A stretch of DNA of 64,000 bases from Citrifermentans bremense. GTDB taxonomy: Bacteria; Desulfobacterota; Desulfuromonadia; Geobacterales; Geobacteraceae. The stretch is from positions 3,202,001-3,266,000 of the forward strand of contig NZ_AP023213.1 in assembly GCF_014218275.1 (NCBI RefSeq), read 5' to 3'. The notes below the pieces were generated by a model that saw only the letters and a list, made by a program, of their open reading frames with translations, had not been told where the DNA came from and did not search any database. Shown one piece after another: positions 57,613-64,000 of this stretch; the first letter of the stretch is position 1, and each line of letters opens with the position of its first letter. Made by a program: the position numbers and the translations under genes.

Positions 57613-57966
57613 TCAGATGTTTATGCTCTCACCCGGTGCGAGCCTCGATGGCGGCGGGTTGGTGAACGAGGTGTAGGTGAGGACTAAGAAGAGGAAAATC
57701 AGGGAAAAAAGAAGCAGGATGCTCGATGAAAGACGTGCCTTCGGGTGGGGTGTCTCGCTCTGCAGGAGCCCGATGGCGGCAACCAGGACCCCGAACCCTC
57801 CCAGCACGCCGGCCAGGAAAAAGCCGAAGAACACCAGCCGAGCCTCTCCGTCCAGCCCGAGCAGGAAGAACTCGGCGAGGCTGCCATGGAAGAAGGTGGC
57901 AACCATGAGGGAGATGATGGCGGCGGAGATGGCGCGGATCCCGCTGCGGACGGTTCTTTTACGCAT
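57613..57966 (-). CDS. hypothetical membrane protein
   Basis: The 117-aa protein has three hydrophobic segments (residues about 12-37, 44-66 and 83-102) and a basic N-terminus. GAGGTC precedes the ATG. The C-terminal tail is Pro/Ser rich. No family recognised; it lies downstream of the YrdC-type gene. Confidence 0.65.
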   Translation of the reverse strand: MRKRTVRSGIRAISAAIISLMVATFFHGSLAEFFLLGLDGEARLVFFGFFLAGVLGGFGVLVAAIGLLQSETPHPKARLSSSILLLFSLIFLFLVLTYTSFTNPPPSRLAPGESINI

Positions 57967-57996
57967 GGAGTGCTGACCTCGTTACCGACGGGCGCA

Positions 57997-58605
57997 TCAT
58001 TCGCACCAGCTCACGTCCCCTACCCCCTTCCGGAGGATTTCGGGGGAGTCGCCTATGAGGCTCACCACGGAGCTCACGTCGGCGGAGAGGTCGCCGCCGT
58101 CGACCACGAGATCCAGGAGTTTGCCCAGCTCGTGTTCGACCTGCCAGGGATTGCCGATGGGGTCCTCGCCGGAGAGGTTGGCGCTGGTGGTGACGATGGG
58201 GTGGCCCAGCTCCTTCACGATGGCGAGACAGATGTTGTTGTCGGGCATGCGGATGCCAACCGTCCTCTGCTTGGTCGTTACCAGGTCCGGCACCACGCTG
58301 TTCGCCTCCAGGACGAAGGTGTACGGGCCGGGAAGCAGCCGGCGCAGCTGCTTGAAGGCGTAGTTGGAGACCCTGGCGTAGCGCGAGATCTCGGATATGT
58401 CCGAGCAGATGAAGGAGAAGGGCTTCTTGCGGTCGCGCTGCTTGACCTGGTAGATGCGCTCGATTCCCTTCTTGCTGAAGATGCTGCAGCCGATGCCGTA
58501 GGTGGTGTCGGTCGGGTAGGCGACCACCCCTCCGTTTTTCAGTATCTCCACCACCTTGGCTACCAGCCGCGGCTGCGGGTTGTCGGGATTTATTTCCAGG
58601 AGCAT
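57997..58605 (-). CDS. YrdC/Sua5-family protein (threonylcarbamoyl-AMP synthase type)
   Basis: The 202-aa protein has GGVVAYPTDTTYGIGCS, the KQRDRKKP segment and TTSANLSGEDPI, the nucleotide/threonine site of YrdC. Such enzymes make threonylcarbamoyl-AMP for tRNA t6A37. The long Sua5 C-terminal domain is absent, so it is of TsaC/YciO size. Confidence 0.9.
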   Translation of the reverse strand: MLLEINPDNPQPRLVAKVVEILKNGGVVAYPTDTTYGIGCSIFSKKGIERIYQVKQRDRKKPFSFICSDISEISRYARVSNYAFKQLRRLLPGPYTFVLEANSVVPDLVTTKQRTVGIRMPDNNICLAIVKELGHPIVTTSANLSGEDPIGNPWQVEHELGKLLDLVVDGGDLSADVSSVVSLIGDSPEILRKGVGDVSWCE

Positions 58606-58882
58606 GTCTAGTCACCGGGTTGATTTCCAGAGACGCTCGAAGTGAGGAGGACGCCTTCTGGATCAGGATGTCGCCGGCCGTGGCTCGCCTCGGCGCACCA
58701 CAGTCTCAGAGCGGAGTTATTTATAATATATAAATGTGGCCCCGTCCACCATTGATCGCAGCTGAGCAGCGACCTCGATCACCTCTGCACCGTTTCCGCC
58801 CTCCCTGTTCCTGTCATGCTTCGCTGTCTGCAGCAGGGAAGAACCTCTCCCCCTCCTGCCTGCTGCAGAGAGCCACAACTTC
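58606..58882. other. gene-free gap with inverted repeat
   Basis: This 277-base gap contains an AT-rich core (58713-58735, TTATTTATAATATATAAAT), possibly promoter DNA for the minus-strand YrdC-type gene. It also has a long inverted repeat CTGCAGCAGG...CCTGCTGCAG (58829-58866). I see no gene. Confidence 0.5.
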
Positions 58883-59314
58883 CTAAAGATGGTAATCCCC
58901 GGCCGCTTCAGGCTGGTAGAGGATCTTCTTCACCTTCAGGTTCTTCATCCCTCCGGGGACAGGCCAGGTGATGCGGTCGCCGGTCCTGAAGCCTATCATG
59001 GCGGTGCCGACCGGCGCCAGGATCGAGATCCTGCCGCTGGCCAGGTCAGCCTCGTTGGGAAAGACCAGCGTGTAAATCAACTCTTCCTTGGAATCGAGAT
59101 CCTGCAGGCAAACCCTCGAATTCATGGTGATCACATCCGGTGGGATGCCCGCCGGATCGACCACCTCGGCCCGAACCAGTTCCTCTCCCAGCTCTTGCAG
59201 GTTCTTGCTGTCTCGCGTCTGGGTGGAGCGCACTTTGTCGATCAAGGCCTCCAAACGCTCCAGGTCAAAGTCGGTGATGACTACGTGGCGTTGCGCGTTG
59301 CGCGTGTTTTTCAT
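58883..59314 (-). CDS. rnk: Rnk/GreA-GreB C-terminal family RNA polymerase-binding protein
   Basis: The 143-aa protein has a short N-terminal coiled coil (residues 15-50) and a C-terminal FKBP-like GreA/B domain (ILAPVGTAMIGFRTGDRITWPVPGG). This size and layout match Rnk, regulator of nucleoside diphosphate kinase, which binds RNA polymerase in the secondary channel. GGAGG precedes the ATG. Confidence 0.85.
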   Translation of the reverse strand: MKNTRNAQRHVVITDFDLERLEALIDKVRSTQTRDSKNLQELGEELVRAEVVDPAGIPPDVITMNSRVCLQDLDSKEELIYTLVFPNEADLASGRISILAPVGTAMIGFRTGDRITWPVPGGMKNLKVKKILYQPEAAGDYHL

Positions 59315-59359
59315 GGTGAAACCTCCAGGTTATAGTGTCGCTGCTTTAGCAGCATAGAA

Positions 59360-60220
59360 TCAGTCCCAACGGTTCAGCATCAGCATGACCGGCAGTATCG
59401 CCCGAGCCCCCTCGACTACGGAGTGTCGCGGGTTGTCGGCGACAGAGATGCTGATGCCGATCCGCTCTTCGAGAAAGCGCCGTACCCCGGGTATGAGAGC
59501 GCCGCCCCCGGTTAGGCAGATCCCCGAGTCGATGACATCGCATCCCATCTCGGCGGGTAGATCGCGCACGAAAGAAGAGAGCTTGCAGGCGATCTCTTCC
59601 AGCACCAGTTCTATCGAGGCCGCGACAGTGATGCTCCCGATCTCTTCCGGGGAACGGTCCAGGCCGCAGCGGCGCATCAGGTGGTCGGCAAATTCGTCGC
59701 CGTACCCGCTGCAGCCCAGGTCTTTCACGATGGCCGAGCGCATACGGGCGCACCCGGTCCTGACCGCGCAGCAAGCACGGATTTCGCTGGAACTGATGAT
59801 CGCGCAATCGGTCACGCCTTCACCTATATCCACCACCATCCTGGCGTAGGGTGACGATACGTCGATCCCCGCGCCGATCGCGGCAGCCAGCGGCTCAGGA
59901 ATCACCTCGGCCGATGCCGCCCCGGACCTCATGATCGCGTCGACCAGCGACTGTCGCTCTTCATATCGAGCATCGCTTGGAGCACAGGCCAGTACACAGG
60001 GTTTGACGATGCCGCAGACCTTGGCACTGTCCAGTAGCGGCTTCAGGATATGCGATGCTGCCTCAGCGTCTACCACCACCCCCCCGCGCAGAGCCCTTTT
60101 CCCATCGATCATCGACGGTTGCTCCATCAACCGGCTACCTGCAGCGATGCGCGTGGTTGCGGTGCCGACATCCAAGGCGACATGCGGCCTCCAGTATGTG
60201 GGCTTTAACAAGGGAATCAT
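59360..60220 (-). CDS. compact MreB-like actin-family protein
   Basis: The ATG at 60220 follows GGAG, giving 286 aa versus about 340 for MreB. Actin-fold landmarks are present: VALDVGTATTRIA (phosphate 1), PEPLAAAIGAGIDV, VVDIGEGVTDCAIIS (phosphate 2) and CLTGGGALIPG (adenosine). The segment between phosphate 1 and the GVV..D motif is about 35 residues short, lacking the GRTPGNIxAIRPLKDG-like stretch. It is thus a paralogue rather than the cell-shape MreB, and no mreC/mreD follow. It is transcribed from upstream of a terminator hairpin. Confidence 0.78.
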   Translation of the reverse strand: MIPLLKPTYWRPHVALDVGTATTRIAAGSRLMEQPSMIDGKRALRGGVVVDAEAASHILKPLLDSAKVCGIVKPCVLACAPSDARYEERQSLVDAIMRSGAASAEVIPEPLAAAIGAGIDVSSPYARMVVDIGEGVTDCAIISSSEIRACCAVRTGCARMRSAIVKDLGCSGYGDEFADHLMRRCGLDRSPEEIGSITVAASIELVLEEIACKLSSFVRDLPAEMGCDVIDSGICLTGGGALIPGVRRFLEERIGISISVADNPRHSVVEGARAILPVMLMLNRWD

Positions 60221-60233
60221 GACGAAAGCTCCA

Positions 60234-60276
60234 AATAAAAAGCCCCCCACTGACCTGTGTCGGTGGGGGGCTTTGG
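60234..60276 (-). terminator. terminator hairpin before the MreB-like gene
   Basis: On the minus strand AAAGCCCCCCAC...GTGGGGGGCTTT (12-bp stem) is followed by TTATTT, 13 bases before the GGAG of the MreB-like gene. It ends the tiny transcript below or attenuates the gene. Confidence 0.8.
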
Positions 60277-60295
60277 AAAAACATGCTGCTTAAGC

Positions 60296-60400
60296 CTATA
60301 CTATCCCCTCCGTCACAGTGACAGCTTGCGCGTCACGACGTACCGGAACGATTTCCAGAAGAGAGAATATTTGCTTGAACTGTGCATGAATGGGTGCCAT
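60296..60400 (-). CDS. 34-residue peptide between promoter and terminator
   Basis: The ATG at 60400 has ACGGAG 6 bases upstream. The 34-aa product (MAPIHAQFKQIFSLLEIVP start) has an amphipathic helix and an RRD turn. It is framed by a near-consensus promoter (60432-60460) and a terminator (60234-60276), making a self-contained unit. An earlier in-frame ATG at 60415 has no ribosome site. Function unknown. Confidence 0.5.
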   Translation of the reverse strand: MAPIHAQFKQIFSLLEIVPVRRDAQAVTVTEGIV

Positions 60401-60431
60401 CTGTTTCTCCGTCATTTCTTATCCAGCCTCG

Positions 60432-60460
60432 AATCTATCAGAAGAAGCGAACTGAGTCAA
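60432..60460 (-). promoter_or_regulatory. promoter of the tiny transcript
   Basis: On the minus strand TTGACT (60455-60460), a 17-base spacer and TAGATT (60432-60437) put the transcript start near 60425, just before the peptide's ribosome site. Confidence 0.65.
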
Positions 60461-60522
60461 TCCGCTGCAGCTTTTGTCTTCCGCGGGCGACCAATGCCAA
60501 AAGGTCGTCTTTCTACTCCCTG

Positions 60523-61626
60523 CTAAACCTCCGGGTTGAGACCGAGCAGGGGCTCGTGGACGAAGAGTCCGTCCTTCTGGATCAGGATATCGTCGAACCA
60601 CAGTTCGCCGTCGCCCGCCAGTATCTTGACCATGTCCCAATGGACCGCGGAGCGGTTGCCGTTGTCGCACTCGTCGTAGGCCTGCCCCGGGGTGAAGTGG
60701 ATGGAGCCGAAAATCTTCTCGTCGAAGAGGATGTTGCGCATCGGCACCGTGATCTTCGGGTTGACTCCGATGGCGAATTCCCCCACGTAGCGCGCTCCGT
60801 CGTCGGTATCGAGGATGCGGTTCAGCTCCTCGTCCATCCCCGGCGAGTTGGCGCGCACGATGCGGCCGTTCTCGAATTCGAGGCGGATGTTGTTGAATTC
60901 CTTCCCCTGGTAGACGGTGGGGCAGTTGTAGGTGATGTACCCCTGCACCGAGTTACGCACCGGCGCGGTGAAGACCTCACCGTCGGGGATGTTGAGGCGC
61001 CCGTCGCACTTGATGCCGGGGAGCCCCTTGATGCTGAAGGAGAGATCGGTGTCCGATGCCTTGATGCGCACCCGGTCCGCCGCGTCGACGCACGCCTTCA
61101 GCGCGTCCTGCTTCCGCGATTCCTCCTCCCAGTCCATGCAGCAGGCCGCGAAGAGGTAATCCTCGTACTCGTCCAGGCTCATGCGCGCTTCCTGGGCCGC
61201 CGACTGGGTCGGATAGCGGGTGATCACCCAGCGGGTGTGCTTTACGCGCTGGTCGATGATGGGTCGCACCACCTTGGACCAGGCGATCATGCTGGACTGC
61301 TTCGCCTTGGCCATCACCATCGAGTTGTCCGCCGCGGTGAGCCCGATGTAGACGTCGGCCTGCTTCATGAAATCGAGCTTGTGCTGCGGGAAGTAGGAGA
61401 GCTGCTCGGCGCTGGCGAGGTTGTAGAAGTAGCGGTTGATGTCGGGGATGGTGAACTCGTATTCGACGTACTTTGCGCCCCGCTCCAGGCAGAGCGCGTA
61501 GAGTTCCTTGACCAAGGGCGCGCCTTCGGTGCCGGCGCAGGAGATGAGCACCACGTCCCCCTTCTGGACGCGAGCGGAGTAGTCGACCAGGACTTCAGCG
61601 AATTGTCTTAAGCGTGGATCTTTCAT
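60523..61626 (-). CDS. M29-family aminopeptidase
   Basis: The ATG at 61626 gives 367 aa; a start at 61887 would translate the hexamer repeat. QKGDVVLISCAGTEGAPLVKEL at the N-terminus, and EFAIGVNPKI, HFTPGQAYDECDNGN and HWDMV later, are the metal-ligand motifs of thermophilic metalloaminopeptidases (AmpS/AmpT). It removes N-terminal residues from peptides. Cytosolic. Confidence 0.9.
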   Translation of the reverse strand: MKDPRLRQFAEVLVDYSARVQKGDVVLISCAGTEGAPLVKELYALCLERGAKYVEYEFTIPDINRYFYNLASAEQLSYFPQHKLDFMKQADVYIGLTAADNSMVMAKAKQSSMIAWSKVVRPIIDQRVKHTRWVITRYPTQSAAQEARMSLDEYEDYLFAACCMDWEEESRKQDALKACVDAADRVRIKASDTDLSFSIKGLPGIKCDGRLNIPDGEVFTAPVRNSVQGYITYNCPTVYQGKEFNNIRLEFENGRIVRANSPGMDEELNRILDTDDGARYVGEFAIGVNPKITVPMRNILFDEKIFGSIHFTPGQAYDECDNGNRSAVHWDMVKILAGDGELWFDDILIQKDGLFVHEPLLGLNPEV

Positions 61627-61723
61627 ATGCCTGCCCCCGATGGTTGGTTGAAGAATGGGTGACGCGGCTGCGCGGCGGGAAAACCGCGCGGCAGGTTGTT
61701 GTTCCAGTACTTCTTCTGAGAGC

Positions 61724-61771
61724 CTCAGCCTCAGTCTCAGTCTCAGTCTCAGTCTTAATCTTAATCTTAAT
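61724..61771. repeat. compound hexamer array between dut and the M29 gene
   Basis: CTCAGC, then four CTCAGT and three CTTAAT units stand in tandem. All differ by one or two bases, so they likely arose by repeat slippage. Confidence 0.9.
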
Positions 61772-61780
61772 CTGTTTTCT

Positions 61781-62221
61781 CTATCTTCCCGTGTGCCCGA
61801 AGCCGCCGGCGCCGCGCGCGGTGTCGCCCAGCTCCTCGACCTCGATGAACTCGGCGCGCTCGCAGCGGGCGAACACCATCTGGGCAATGCGCTCGCCGTC
61901 GCTTACCGTGAAAGGCTCGCTCCCCAGGTTGATCAGGATCACGCCGATCTCGCCGCGGTAGTCTGCATCGATAGTCCCAGGCGAGTTCACCAGCGCGATG
62001 CCGTGGCGTAGAGCGAGGCCGCTTCTGGGCCTGACCTGCGCCTCGAATCCCGGCGGGAGCTCGATGGCAAGCCCGGTCGGGACCAGCGCCCTCTCTCCCG
62101 GTGCCAGCACGAAATCGGCGGCAAGCGACGCGCAGAGGTCGACGCCGGCCGCGTGCTCCGTCATGTAGCAGGGAAGCGGGGTCGCCCTCAACCTCTTTAT
62201 CCGGACAGGCAGGCTACCCAT
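61781..62221 (-). CDS. dut: dUTP diphosphatase
   Basis: The 146-aa protein has [44 protein letters not shown] and C-terminal [12 protein letters not shown], all five motifs of trimeric dUTPase. It prevents uracil entering DNA, complementing EndoQ in principle. Confidence 0.96.
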   Translation of the reverse strand: MGSLPVRIKRLRATPLPCYMTEHAAGVDLCASLAADFVLAPGERALVPTGLAIELPPGFEAQVRPRSGLALRHGIALVNSPGTIDADYRGEIGVILINLGSEPFTVSDGERIAQMVFARCERAEFIEVEELGDTARGAGGFGHTGR

Positions 62222-62222
62222 C

Positions 62223-63479
62223 TCAGACGTTTATGTCGTCAGCTTTGAAGGAAGGTGTGCCGATCCGCCCCAGCATGACCAGGGTGAGCGCGGAATTGTC
62301 GAGGATGTCTACAGCGAGGGTCTGGATGCTCTCAGCGGTGACCCGGTCGAACCCCTCCATGATCTCGGAGAGCGGCAGCGGGGTGCCGAAGTAGATCTCG
62401 TTCTTGGCAAGGCGCGACATGCGGTTGTCGCTGGACTCCAGGGAGAGAAGGAGGTTTCCCTTGAGCTGCTCGCGGGCACCCTCCAGCTGCTCGGCCGGGA
62501 CCGGTTCTTTTTTGAAGCGCCCGATCTCGCGCAGCATGATCTCCAGGAGTTCGGCCTGGTTCTCGGGGCTTGCCCCGGCGTAGACCACCAGCGAACCGGC
62601 GTCTGCGTGGGAGGCGATGTAGGAATAGACGGAATAGGCAAGGCCGCTTTTCTCACGCACTTCCTGGAAGAGACGCGAACTCATCGAGCCCCCCAGGATG
62701 GCGTTCATGATGAAGGCATCGTAGCGCTGGGGGTGGCTCTGCTGCACCCCTTTGAGGCCGAGGCAGACGTGGATCTGCTCCAGTTCCTTCTCGATCAGCT
62801 CGATCCTCCGCTCGTAGACGGGAGGCGCCGATTCGGTCCTGCCGTTGCCGGAGGGGACGGAGTGCAGGTACTCCTCCAAAAGGGCGGTCAGCTTGTCGTG
62901 AGTCAGGTTCCCTGCAGCGGTGACGATGACGTCGTCGGAGCGGTACATCCGATCCTTGTAGGCGATGATGGCGTCGCGGGAGAGGCCGGTGACGCTCTCG
63001 GCGTCCCCCAGGATGGACATCCCCAGCGGGTGCCCCTTCCAGAAGTGCTGGTGGAACAGGTCGTGGATCAGGTCGTCGGGGGTGTCCTCCATCATGTTGA
63101 TCTCTTGGAGCACCACGCGGCGCTCCTTTTCGATCTCACCGGGGTCGAAGGTGGAATGGAGGAAGATGTCGGTAAGCAGGTCGACGGCCTTGGGGAGGAA
63201 CTTGTCCAGGACCTTGGCGTAGTAGCAGACGTACTCGCGGCTGGTGAAGGCGTTCAAAACGCCCCCTACCGAGTCGATCTCGCGGGCTATGTCGAGGGAG
63301 GAGCGCCTCTCGGTCCCCTTGAAGAGCAGGTGCTCGATGAAATGGGCGACGCCGTTGGACTCCCGCCTTTCATGGCGGGAGCCGTTGGCGACCCAGATGC
63401 CGATGGAAACCGAGCTGGCGTACGGGATACGCTCAGTGATGACGCGTATCCCGTTATTTAGGGTGGTCTTTTTAATCAT
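62223..63479 (-). CDS. M16-family zinc peptidase
   Basis: The 418-aa protein begins with [22 protein letters not shown] and has the inverted zinc motif HFIEH in [13 protein letters not shown], with the Glu of the E76-like ligand in the following helix. It is cytosolic (no signal peptide). Its location just downstream of pnp is a common bacterial arrangement. It ends 1 base before dut. Confidence 0.93.
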   Translation of the reverse strand: MIKKTTLNNGIRVITERIPYASSVSIGIWVANGSRHERRESNGVAHFIEHLLFKGTERRSSLDIAREIDSVGGVLNAFTSREYVCYYAKVLDKFLPKAVDLLTDIFLHSTFDPGEIEKERRVVLQEINMMEDTPDDLIHDLFHQHFWKGHPLGMSILGDAESVTGLSRDAIIAYKDRMYRSDDVIVTAAGNLTHDKLTALLEEYLHSVPSGNGRTESAPPVYERRIELIEKELEQIHVCLGLKGVQQSHPQRYDAFIMNAILGGSMSSRLFQEVREKSGLAYSVYSYIASHADAGSLVVYAGASPENQAELLEIMLREIGRFKKEPVPAEQLEGAREQLKGNLLLSLESSDNRMSRLAKNEIYFGTPLPLSEIMEGFDRVTAESIQTLAVDILDNSALTLVMLGRIGTPSFKADDINV

Positions 63480-63532
63480 GGCTTGAACTATACCCGGATT
63501 GCCATAAATTGCCAGCTCTCAAATGAGAACGA

Positions 63533-64000
63533 TTATTCGGTGAAAGTCTGACCCAGAGCCTCTTTGCGGGAGAGCTTGATCTTGCCCTGCTTGTCGATGC
63601 CGATGCACTTGACCAGGACCTTGTCCCCTTCTTTGAGGATGTCGCTCACGTTCTTGACGCGCTCGGTGTCGAGCTCGGAGACGTGGACCAGACCGTCGGT
63701 TCCCGGGAAGATCTCGACGAAGGCGCCGAATTCCATGATCTTCTTGACGGTGCCCATGTAGAGCTTCCCTTCTTCGGCCTCGGCGGTGAGGTTCCTGATC
63801 ATCTTGATGGCGAGGTCGCAGGCTTCCTTGTTGGTGGAAGCGATATTGATCTTGCCGGTGTCGTCGATGTCGATGGAAACCCCGGTCGCCTCGGTGACGC
63901 TCCGGATGTTCTTGCCGCCGGAACCAATAACGTCGCGGATCTTGTCGACCTTGACCCAGATGGTGGTGATGCGCGGCGCGAAGGCGGAGAGGTCGCCGCG
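63533..64000 (-). CDS. pnp: polynucleotide phosphorylase, C-terminal part
   Basis: The last 155 codons are visible; the gene continues past the right edge. A KH domain ([17 protein letters not shown]) is followed by an S1 domain ([29 protein letters not shown]), the standard C-terminus of PNPase, which degrades RNA with phosphate and trims 3' ends. The tail ends soon after the S1 domain. Confidence 0.95.
   Translation of the reverse strand, partial: RGDLSAFAPRITTIWVKVDKIRDVIGSGGKNIRSVTEATGVSIDIDDTGKINIASTNKEACDLAIKMIRNLTAEAEEGKLYMGTVKKIMEFGAFVEIFPGTDGLVHVSELDTERVKNVSDILKEGDKVLVKCIGIDKQGKIKLSRKEALGQTFTE

Noticed and set aside
58648-58670. Short match CTTCTGGATCAGGAT to the M29 gene at about 60577
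   Set aside because: Only about 15 bases are shared; chance or trivial.
61724-61771. Hexamer array read as coding (alternating Arg-Leu) in the M29 gene extension
   Set aside because: The M29 homology begins at 61626 after a plausible ribosome site; the extension is repeat DNA.

Overview
The window reads as a chromosome segment of a GC-rich, anaerobic, metal-reducing Desulfuromonadia bacterium, most like the Geobacter / Citrifermentans / Geomonas group. The signs are a membrane-bound uptake [NiFe]-hydrogenase, an ETF with extra FeS clusters next to a CCG-type membrane iron-sulfur oxidoreductase, a tungsten-type aldehyde:ferredoxin oxidoreductase, a malic enzyme-phosphotransacetylase hybrid, and dispersed G/C-rich intergenic palindromes. 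I infer the group from gene content; no rRNA is present to confirm it. I see no tRNA, rRNA, CRISPR array, transposase or prophage.

Layout. 1-490: 5' end of a PilY1-like pilus protein. 753-4991: hydrogenase small subunit, large subunit and cytochrome b, the last with an unusual N-terminal domain resembling a P-type ATPase nucleotide-binding domain. 5116-5952: coiled-coil protein, ferredoxin and YtxH protein. 6304-8953: MoxR ATPase, DUF2201/vWA protein and an unknown. 9033-14950: minus-strand run of a ribbon-helix-helix protein, EtfB, EtfA, membrane FeS oxidoreductase and radical SAM/SPASM protein. 14997-23104: pterin-cofactor island (MOSC, MoaA, then a sigma-54-driven iron alcohol dehydrogenase, AOR, MoaD-like, E1-like, MoeA, MoaC). 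23189-30425: SAM cycle (sahR-ahcY with a palindromic operator, and metK) enclosing an NPD-family flavoprotein and a two-component system. 30720-39485: lipoprotein, cyclophilin, exported peroxiredoxin, UvrD-type helicase, LigA, a four-helix-bundle protein with an (SDR)n minisatellite, and a second EtfAB. 39740-47150: GGDEF response regulator, small unknowns, RluA-type synthase, MerR regulator, EndoQ-like nuclease, DsbC-like protein, ROK kinase and HIT protein. 47471-56233: malic enzyme, TonB, TPR protein, and a MoxR-DUF58-transglutaminase operon whose middle gene seems to start at ATT. 56358-64000: QueE/QueD, a YrdC-type protein, Rnk-like factor, a compact MreB paralogue behind a tiny transcription unit, M29 aminopeptidase, dUTPase, M16 peptidase and the 3' end of pnp.

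How the genes fit together: the hydrogenase, AOR/ADH pair and ETF modules all move low-potential electrons between soluble carriers and the membrane quinone pool, as expected of an anaerobe that oxidises H2 and organic acids. The pterin genes supply the AOR cofactor, and SahR, AhcY and MetK keep the methyl cycle running. Most intergenic gaps hold Rho-independent terminators or repeated palindromes. Assignments come from reading motifs by eye; no database search was run.
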